Shown here: one piece after another, positions 5,320-9,179 of the stretch
Layout: the number at the start of each line of letters is the position of its first letter
Numbering within the stretch: the stretch's first letter is position 1
Assembly: GCA_002482705.1 (NCBI GenBank)
Contig: DLGM01000433.1
Coordinates: 1-9,179, forward strand
Direction of reading: 5' to 3'
DNA from: Cyanobacteria bacterium UBA7694
GTDB lineage: Bacteria > Cyanobacteriota > Sericytochromatia > UBA7694
DNA length: 9,179 nucleotides
Made by a program: the position numbers and the translations under genes
The notes under the pieces: generated by a model
Databases searched by the model: none
What the model was told of the DNA's origin: nothing
What the model saw: the letters and a program-made list of their open reading frames with translations, nothing else

Positions 5320-5453
5320 CAGGGTCGGTCAGTTCTTCCATTTCCAACGTAGGTCAGAAAATCTTCTGACCTTCCTGCACCTGCATCTCTAATTGAGATG
5401 CAATAGGCTCACCTCGTTATGATGAGACGCCCGCATAGAATTGATCGGCCCTG
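5320..5453 (+). ncRNA. Candidate structured RNA with 17-bp closing stem and two hairpins
   Basis: Arm CAGGGTCGGTCAGTTCT (5320-5336) pairs along its full length with AGAATTGATCGGCCCTG (5437-5453): 17 consecutive pairs, three of them G-U (5325/5448, 5328/5445, 5332/5441). In minus-strand RNA those three would be A-C mismatches, so the plus strand is the likely sense. Inside are hairpin 1, AGGTCAGAA (5351-5359) with TTCTGACCT (5364-5372) and a 4-nt loop, and hairpin 2, TGCATCTC (5382-5389) with GAGATGCA (5395-5402) and a 5-nt loop. A purine-pyrimidine mixed strand remains at 5403-5436. Base composition shifts from AT-rich to GC-rich at 5311, just after a TATATA box (5305-5310) that would start RNA near 5317. 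No T-tract terminator follows, so it may be a separate small RNA or the 5' part of a long glmU leader. It lacks the conserved motifs I know for SRP RNA, tmRNA, RNase P, 5S rRNA, T-box or c-di-GMP riboswitches. Confidence 0.6.
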
Positions 5454-5475
5454 CCCCTACAGCCCACGGGGCGCA

Positions 5476-5484
5476 TGCTACACT
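5476..5484 (+). promoter_or_regulatory. Extended -10 promoter of the glmU operon
   Basis: TGC-TACACT (TG 5476-5477, hexamer 5479-5484) is an extended -10 element with predicted start at about 5491. No convincing -35 is seen; a short GC hairpin (5453-5457 with 5468-5472) lies just upstream. The same ten bases ATGCTACACT recur before the 8465 gene. Confidence 0.5.
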
Positions 5485-5491
5485 GGGAGGC

Positions 5492-5510
5492 GGGTGTATC
5501 GCATACGCCC
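5492..5510 (+). promoter_or_regulatory. Stem-loop at the 5' end of the glmU mRNA
   Basis: GGGTGTAT (5492-5499), loop CGC, ATACGCCC (5503-5510) form an 8-bp stem with one U-G pair, valid only in plus-strand RNA. It starts within a base or two of the predicted transcription start, where hairpins are known to protect mRNA from 5'-end-dependent decay. The remaining leader to ATG 5545 has no clear Shine-Dalgarno. Confidence 0.45.
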
Positions 5511-5544
5511 CTGTGATTACTTATGAAAAGTCTGAACTACCTCT

Positions 5545-6957
5545 ATGACACAAGCAAATAAACCCTTTGCCATTGCGATTATGGCTGCCGGGAAAGGGAC
5601 CCGGATGAAGTCGGAAAATACGGCGAAGGTCTTGCACACCTTGGCTGGACGCAGTCTGATTATGCACGTGCTGCGCACGGCTTTTAGTACCCAGCCTGAA
5701 CAGGTTTACCCCATCATTGGTCACTGTGCTGAAGCGGTGCAGGCCCATATCTTAGACACGCCCGCCCCGATTGACAAAGAGCGCTTGCACTTTGTAGAAC
5801 AGCAGGAACAGCTCGGTACCGGCCATGCGATTATGCAGCTCAAGCCCTATCTCGAAGGCTTTCAAGGGGAACTGGTGATTCTGAATGGGGATGTGCCCCT
5901 GTTATCTGAATCAACCTTGCGCCAACTGTTAGATACCCACAATAGCCTCGATTATGCCGCCACCTTGCTGACCACCCACGTGGACAATCCCAGCGGTTAT
6001 GGCCGGATTATTCGCCACCATCAGCAGTTTGTCAAAATTACCGAAGACAAAGAGGCAACCCACGAAGAAAAAGCGATCCGTGAGATCAATACGGGGGTGT
6101 ATGTGTTTTCGTGGCCGATTCTCAGTGCCGCCCTCGACCAACTCACCAATGACAATGCCAAGGGTGAATATTACCTCACCGATGTTATTGCCATGCTGGT
6201 GTCTGATCGCCGCCGTTTGGGCACGGTCACGGTTGCCAACCCCCAAGAGGTTTTAGGCATCAACAGCCGCAAAGAGTTGGCGGATATGGAAACCATTTTA
6301 CGCACTCACATCAATCATAAGTGGATGCTCGAAGGGGTGACTTTGCGTGACCCGGCCAGCATTTATATTGACTGTGATGTGGAAATTGGCAGCGACACGG
6401 AAATTTTGCCCGGCACGCTTTTACAGGGGCAGACTCGTATTGGCCGCCATTGCCTGATTGGCCCCCATACCACGTTGGTGGATGCCCAGGTTGGGGATCA
6501 GGTGAAAATTACCCAGTCGGTGGTCCAACAGGCTGAGCTGCAAGACGGGGTTCAGGTCGGGCCGTTTGCTCATTTGCGCCCGGAAACAGTGCTCGAAGCC
6601 CACAGTAAGGTTGGCAACTTTGTTGAACTCAAAAAGACCCGTTTAGGAGTGGGGGCCAAAGCTTCTCATCTCAGCTATTTGGGGGATGCGGAAATTGGCG
6701 CTGCCAGCAATATTGGGGCGGGTGTTATCACCTGCAACTATGATGGGGCACGCAAGCACCGCACAATCATTGGTGAAAATGTCTTTGTGGGCAGTAACAG
6801 TACGCTGGTGGCACCCTTGTTAATTGAGCCGGAGGCCTTTATTGGGGCTGGTTCGGTGATTACGGACAATGTCCCGGCGGGCAGTTTGGGCCTTGGGCGC
6901 AGTCGCCAAGTCAATAAAGATGGCTGGTCGGCCACACGGCGGCCGCGCAAGGCATGA
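5545..6957 (+). CDS. glmU: Bifunctional GlmU: GlcNAc-1-P uridyltransferase / GlcN-1-P acetyltransferase
   Basis: Protein of 470 aa, full length for GlmU. It acetylates glucosamine-1-phosphate with acetyl-CoA and then couples the product to UTP, giving UDP-GlcNAc for peptidoglycan and, in diderms, lipid A. The N-terminal nucleotidyltransferase domain shows AAGKGTRM (14-21), LGTGHA (90-95), LNGDVPLL (113-120, metal-binding D116), INTGVYVF (181-188) and EYYLTDV (208-214). From about 270 the left-handed beta-helix acetyltransferase domain of hexapeptide repeats begins. It carries RPETVLEAHSKVGNFVELKK (345-364), the catalytic histidine 375 in ASHLSYLGDAEIG, and the acetyl-CoA motif GAGVITCNYDG (391-401). 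All key residues seem intact. ATG 5545 fits the family start although no Shine-Dalgarno is visible. It is the first gene of an operon, overlapping pth by ATGA; an extended -10 promoter and stem-loop lie upstream. Confidence 0.98.
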   Translation: MTQANKPFAIAIMAAGKGTRMKSENTAKVLHTLAGRSLIMHVLRTAFSTQPEQVYPIIGHCAEAVQAHILDTPAPIDKERLHFVEQQEQLGTGHAIMQLKPYLEGFQGELVILNGDVPLLSESTLRQLLDTHNSLDYAATLLTTHVDNPSGYGRIIRHHQQFVKITEDKEATHEEKAIREINTGVYVFSWPILSAALDQLTNDNAKGEYYLTDVIAMLVSDRRRLGTVTVANPQEVLGINSRKELADMETILRTHINHKWMLEGVTLRDPASIYIDCDVEIGSDTEILPGTLLQGQTRIGRHCLIGPHTTLVDAQVGDQVKITQSVVQQAELQDGVQVGPFAHLRPETVLEAHSKVGNFVELKKTRLGVGAKASHLSYLGDAEIGAASNIGAGVITCNYDGARKHRTIIGENVFVGSNSTLVAPLLIEPEAFIGAGSVITDNVPAGSLGLGRSRQVNKDGWSATRRPRKA

Positions 6958-7538
6958 GTGACTATCTGATTGTCGGGCTCGGAAATCCGGGCGATCAGTA
7001 TCTCAAGACCCGCCACAATATTGGCTGGATGCAGCTCGATGCCTTGGCGCAGCGGCTGTATACTTCTTTGAGTGTCAAAAAAGAGTTTCACGGGGAATTG
7101 GGGCAGGGCAAACACGGAGCCCACAAGCTGTTTTTGCTCAAGCCCTTGACCTATATGAATCTCAGTGGCAAATCGGTGCAGGCGGTTATGAGTTATTACA
7201 AGATTCCCCGTGAGCATCTTTTGGTCATTTGTGACGAAGTGCATCTCGACTTTGGCCGGGCCCGCCTGCGCGGCAAAGGCAGTGCCGGGGGCCAAAACGG
7301 TATCAAGTCGATCATTCAAAGTTTGGGCAGTGAAGAGTTTGCCCGCTTGCGTATGGGTGTGGGCCCATTTCCCGCTGGGCGCGATATGGCCAATTTTGTG
7401 CTGGGGCAATTCCCCAAAACGGAAATGGCTGCCCTACCGCCCCTGCTTGATGCCATGAATGACGGGATTCTGCGTTGGGTGGATCAGGGCTTGGACGCGG
7501 CTGTACCCCACTGCAACAGTTATCGCCTCAGCCCATGA
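6954..7538 (+). CDS. pth: Peptidyl-tRNA hydrolase
   Basis: Protein of 194 aa, typical bacterial Pth length. It cleaves the ester bond of peptidyl-tRNAs that drop off stalled ribosomes, recycling tRNA. The N-terminal LIVGLGNPGDQYLKTRHNIGW gives N11 and the catalytic base H21; KPLTYMNLSGK gives N69; D94 and N115 complete the usual active-site set, each one position after its E. coli equivalent. Two departures from the common pattern are visible. The loop normally reading DDLDLPxG is CDEVHLDFG (93-101), and the GGHNG motif is GGQNG (112-116), so the second-shell histidine is glutamine. The ATG overlaps the glmU stop (ATGA) and its own stop overlaps the start of dgkA in the same way, so expression depends on translational coupling in the glmU operon. 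Pth next to glmU is a recurring bacterial arrangement. Confidence 0.97.
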   Translation: MSDYLIVGLGNPGDQYLKTRHNIGWMQLDALAQRLYTSLSVKKEFHGELGQGKHGAHKLFLLKPLTYMNLSGKSVQAVMSYYKIPREHLLVICDEVHLDFGRARLRGKGSAGGQNGIKSIIQSLGSEEFARLRMGVGPFPAGRDMANFVLGQFPKTEMAALPPLLDAMNDGILRWVDQGLDAAVPHCNSYRLSP

Positions 7539-7891
7539 AGGCCTTTTTTAAGGGCTTTGTTTGGGCGTGGCGTGGCTTGTGGTATGGTTTGCGCACCCAA
7601 CGCAATGTGCGGATTCATGCCTTTGCCACCTTGGTGGCCATTGTTATCAGCGCTGGGTTGCAGTTGACTGCGGTTGAGTGGGCTGTGCTGTTGCTCACCT
7701 GCGGCTTGGTCTGGACGGCTGAATTGATCAATACGGCTTTAGAAGTAACCCTGGACCGTATTTCCCGTGAGCGGGATGTGGAAATTGGCTTGGCCAAAGA
7801 CGTGGCTGCTGGGGCGGTGTTAGCCGCAGCGATTTTTGCGCTGGGCGTGGGTTTTTGCCTGTGGCTTCCCAAAGTCTGGCTGCGACACTGA
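7535..7891 (+). CDS. dgkA: Diacylglycerol/undecaprenol kinase (DgkA family)
   Basis: Protein of 118 aa with three predicted membrane helices (about 28-46, 47-66 and 92-111) and an N-terminal amphipathic helix (FFKGFVWAWRGLWYGL). This is the standard architecture of the small trimeric lipid kinases. The signature AELINTALEVTLDRIS (62-77) supplies E63, N66, E70 and D74, equivalent to the E69-N72-E76 set of E. coli DgkA, and AKDVAAGAVL (87-96) is the conserved cytoplasmic loop and third helix. It phosphorylates either diacylglycerol or undecaprenol; substrate cannot be told from sequence, but linkage to glmU favours undecaprenyl-phosphate supply for wall synthesis. I start at ATG 7535, which overlaps the pth stop, not at an ATG 60 bases upstream inside pth, because the family N-terminus begins here. 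No Shine-Dalgarno; coupled translation is likely. Confidence 0.93.
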   Translation: MKAFFKGFVWAWRGLWYGLRTQRNVRIHAFATLVAIVISAGLQLTAVEWAVLLLTCGLVWTAELINTALEVTLDRISRERDVEIGLAKDVAAGAVLAAAIFALGVGFCLWLPKVWLRH

Positions 7892-7907
7892 TTTGTGTCC
7901 GCTGCAC

Positions 7908-7936
7908 TTTTGCCAGAAACTGGGTTATGATAGCGT
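7908..7936 (+). promoter_or_regulatory. Possible promoter of the FtsB-like gene
   Basis: TGA-TAGCGT (7928-7936) gives an extended -10, with TTTTGC (7908-7913) 17 bp upstream. TATGAT (7926-7931) is an alternative -10. It lies in the 80-bp gap between dgkA and the next gene. Neither box is close to consensus, so read-through from the glmU operon may also occur. Confidence 0.3.
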
Positions 7937-7971
7937 TGAAGTAAGCTGTGTATTAAAAACGAGAAATTCCG

Positions 7972-8310
7972 ATGCGCATTTTTAAAAAGCTCAAACCCCG
8001 TGATGTGTTCTTTGCCGCTCTCTTTGTGTATGCTGGTTATAACTGCGTGAAGCTCAGTACCCAAGAGGTATGGCTGCAAAAGTACCACACCCGCCTGGAA
8101 ACCGAAATGCAGCAGGTGGCTGCTGAGCAGGCCGATTTGCAAAAACAAATCGACTATTACAAAACAACCCAAGGGGTCGAGGAATTGGCGCGTAACCGGC
8201 TCGGTTATTATAAACAGGACGAAGTGCCCGTTCGCGTCATTGCCAAACAGCCGACGGTGGTGCAGCAGCCTCCGGCGACGCTTGTGACTGACCCGGCCAA
8301 CGCACTCTAG
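7972..8310 (+). CDS. Septum formation initiator family protein (FtsB/DivIC-like)
   Basis: Protein of 112 aa. A short basic cytoplasmic tail (MRIFKKLKPR) precedes one membrane helix (about 12-28), then an extracytoplasmic coiled coil (about 31-66, LQKYHTRLETEMQQVAAEQADLQKQI), then the family hallmark GVEELARNRLGYYKQDEVPVRVI (68-90). This is the layout of FtsB and DivIC, which join FtsL and FtsQ/DivIB to regulate septal peptidoglycan synthesis by FtsW-FtsI. A proline and glutamine-rich tail of about 20 residues follows the conserved part. GAGAAA six bases before ATG is a moderate ribosome-binding site. It follows dgkA by 80 bp with a possible own promoter. The family call is firm; whether it is functionally FtsB or DivIC is not decided, so I give no symbol. 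Confidence 0.88.
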   Translation: MRIFKKLKPRDVFFAALFVYAGYNCVKLSTQEVWLQKYHTRLETEMQQVAAEQADLQKQIDYYKTTQGVEELARNRLGYYKQDEVPVRVIAKQPTVVQQPPATLVTDPANAL

Positions 8311-8362
8311 GCCTGTTTTACGGGCCTATGCTGATAAAAACGCCCCGCGCAAGTGGGGCGTT
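8308..8362 (+). terminator. Two tandem hairpins after the FtsB-like gene, probable terminator
   Basis: Hairpin 1: TAGGCC (8308-8313, starting at the TAG stop) with GGCCTA (8323-8328). Hairpin 2: AACGCCCC (8339-8346) with GGGGCGTT (8355-8362), 8 bp and GC-rich. On the plus strand the tail is TTGTCTCT, a poor U-tract; on the minus strand the same stem is followed by TTTTT. It may act as a bidirectional terminator, weaker in the plus direction. Confidence 0.5.
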
Positions 8363-8373
8363 GTCTCTGGATA

Positions 8374-8382
8374 TGCTACACT
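8374..8382 (+). promoter_or_regulatory. Extended -10 promoter of the 8465 gene
   Basis: TGC-TACACT (TG 8374-8375, hexamer 8377-8382) preceded by A gives the same ATGCTACACT as in front of glmU. The start would be near 8389, leaving a leader of about 76 nt. No -35 is evident. Confidence 0.5.
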
Positions 8383-8391
8383 CTTGATGGA

Positions 8392-8433
8392 TAGGGGCTC
8401 CGCCAAGCAGCAAACGTTCAATGGATGCCCCTA
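8392..8433 (+). promoter_or_regulatory. Stem-loop at the start of the 8465 gene leader
   Basis: TAGGGGC (8392-8398) pairs perfectly with GCCCCTA (8427-8433), closing a 28-nt loop that can add a TCC/GGA extension (8399-8401 with 8423-8425). It begins within about 3 nt of the predicted transcription start. No known riboswitch motif is recognised; a role in mRNA stability or control is an inference. Confidence 0.4.
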
Positions 8434-8464
8434 GGTAGACCCTAAAGGCAGTAGCGAGGCAAGC

Positions 8465-9179
8465 ATGAATACTCAGGAAATGATCCAGACCATGATTGGC
8501 TTTGGCGGCAAATGGGAGAGCGATTTCCTGTTCCGCGTTGATCCCCTCACTTATGGTTATCTCTGTCCGATTGAACGGGTGGAAATTGAGTTTGGTGGAT
8601 TGGTCATCTCTTCAAGCCCCATCACCAACGCTGCTTGGTGGCATGCCCTTATGCCTGTATCGAGCTGCCCCAGCCACGTTGTTTTTGATTCTTCAGAGGT
8701 CGAAGATGGCTTTATTGAACTCAGTGCCGGGCGCTTAAACCTGCTCGAAGACGCCGAATTCCTCGAAAAACACTACCCGCGCTTAACCACCTACTCTACC
8801 CGTGCGATTTCGATGCTGGAAAAGACCAATTCGGTGTTATCCATGGGCATTGGCATGGATGTGAGCAATGCGGTGATTCGCTTGCAATCACGGATTGTGG
8901 TGGATCAAGACCTGTTTGTACGCAACTGCGAAGCCTTTAAAAAGCTCTACAGCAAAATCACCGATATTCATGGCAAGGTGGATACGTCTGTTTTGCCCCA
9001 ACCCGCCGATTTTTCCGGCAATGAAATTGAAGACATTATCAAAGAGTCTAAGTTCTACGCCCTCAAAGAAGCCGTGCGCCTTGAAACCCACGATATCCTC
9101 AACTACATTATCTCCAAAAAAGGTGGGCAGGTGACTGACAATGAGTACAATCTACCCGCGGACAAAATGATCTACAAGC
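8465..9179 (+). CDS. Unrecognised protein, 3' end outside window
   Basis: Open from ATG 8465 to the window end, 238 codons and one base, with no stop. The start has a good Shine-Dalgarno, GAGG five bases upstream. The N-terminal half (MIGFGGKWESDFLFRVDPLTYGYLC onwards) looks mixed alpha/beta and contains a hydrophobic, aromatic patch (ITNAAWWHALMPV, about 53-65). The second half is largely helical and charged (about 97-125 and 135-225, for example FKKLYSKITDIHGKV and EIEDIIKESKFYALKEAVRLE). There is no signal peptide and no clear membrane segment, so it is probably cytoplasmic. I find no motif that names a family. It seems to be its own transcription unit, behind the tandem hairpins at 8308-8362 and with an ATGCTACACT promoter, separate from the glmU operon and the FtsB-like gene. 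Confidence 0.8.
   Translation, partial: MNTQEMIQTMIGFGGKWESDFLFRVDPLTYGYLCPIERVEIEFGGLVISSSPITNAAWWHALMPVSSCPSHVVFDSSEVEDGFIELSAGRLNLLEDAEFLEKHYPRLTTYSTRAISMLEKTNSVLSMGIGMDVSNAVIRLQSRIVVDQDLFVRNCEAFKKLYSKITDIHGKVDTSVLPQPADFSGNEIEDIIKESKFYALKEAVRLETHDILNYIISKKGGQVTDNEYNLPADKMIYK

Noticed and set aside
5419..5526. A 35-codon Arg-rich frame (MMRRPHRIDR start), followed by an ATGA-linked 12-codon frame (5523-5561) overlapping the glmU start.
   Set aside because: No Shine-Dalgarno for either; the first spans the RNA stem and the glmU promoter, so it is probably incidental. A leader-peptide role remains possible.
5146..5544. tRNA, SRP RNA, tmRNA, RNase P RNA, 5S rRNA or known riboswitch in the long intergenic region.
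   Set aside because: No T-loop, GGAAGG SRP loop, T-box or other conserved motif that I know is visible on either strand.
7475..7534. Earlier ATG for the lipid kinase gene.
   Set aside because: It adds 20 residues inside pth that do not belong to the DgkA family; the ATGA overlap at 7535 matches the operon pattern.
7884..7899. Hairpin GACAC-TGATTT-GTGTC over the dgkA stop as a terminator.
   Set aside because: Only a 5-bp stem and no T-tract directly after it.
8339..8362. GC hairpin read as a strong terminator for a minus-strand gene because its T-run lies on that strand.
   Set aside because: No minus-strand gene is present upstream of it in that direction, so I call it only a probable bidirectional or weak plus-strand terminator.
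1..9179. Mobile elements, CRISPR arrays, defence or prophage genes.
   Set aside because: No transposase, integrase, repeat-spacer pattern or long terminal repeats were found on either strand.

Overview
This is a gene-dense stretch of a bacterial chromosome of moderate GC content with AT-rich intergenic gaps. It encodes peptidoglycan-precursor synthesis, tRNA and translation quality control, protein lipoylation, a division-type coiled-coil protein and several lipoproteins. There are no transposases, phage genes, CRISPR arrays or tRNA/rRNA genes. The lineage cannot be fixed from the sequence. Two lipobox proteins, a LipM-like ligase and a TrhO with a C-terminal four-cysteine knuckle would fit many groups. 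My weak guess is an uncultured lineage related to Cyanobacteria (Sericytochromatia/Melainabacteria-like).

Layout. 1-51 is the tail of a plus-strand CBS-domain gene. It meets a minus-strand pair (48-829) tail to tail: a DUF3052-like protein and, upstream of it, a small coiled-coil protein. An AT-rich gap with a 20-bp-phased direct repeat separates these from a minus-strand regulator with two tandem XRE-type helix-turn-helix domains (1073-1543). That regulator has a good promoter and an inverted repeat in its leader. Divergent from it are a TPR-like/membrane/SH3-like protein (1695-2828) and trhO (2857-3696). trhO seems to be transcribed from an extended -10 promoter that places the start point on its ATG. 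The 3' end of trhO overlaps, on opposite strands, a LipM/LplA-type ligase (3621-4328), which is coupled by ATGA to an upstream lipoprotein gene (4325-4639). Next, also on the minus strand, is a lipoprotein carrying a free-standing subtilase-propeptide (I9-like) domain (4762-5145), with a clear terminator and promoter.

The 400-bp divergent gap at 5146-5544 holds the most striking unexplained signal. Two arms 100 nt apart (5320-5336 and 5437-5453) form a 17-bp stem with three G-U pairs that are valid only in plus-strand RNA. They enclose two perfect hairpins. This looks like a structured non-coding RNA or a long cis-regulatory leader upstream of glmU.

On the plus strand follows a tight ATGA-coupled operon, glmU-pth-dgkA (5545-7891): UDP-GlcNAc synthesis, peptidyl-tRNA recycling and undecaprenol/diacylglycerol kinase. 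After it come an FtsB/DivIC-like protein (7972-8310) and an unrecognised protein running off the end (8465-9179). The glmU and 8465 genes share an identical ATGCTACACT promoter core, and each begins its predicted mRNA with a stem-loop. The glmU operon together with the lipid kinase and the FtsB-like protein makes an envelope-growth and division neighbourhood.
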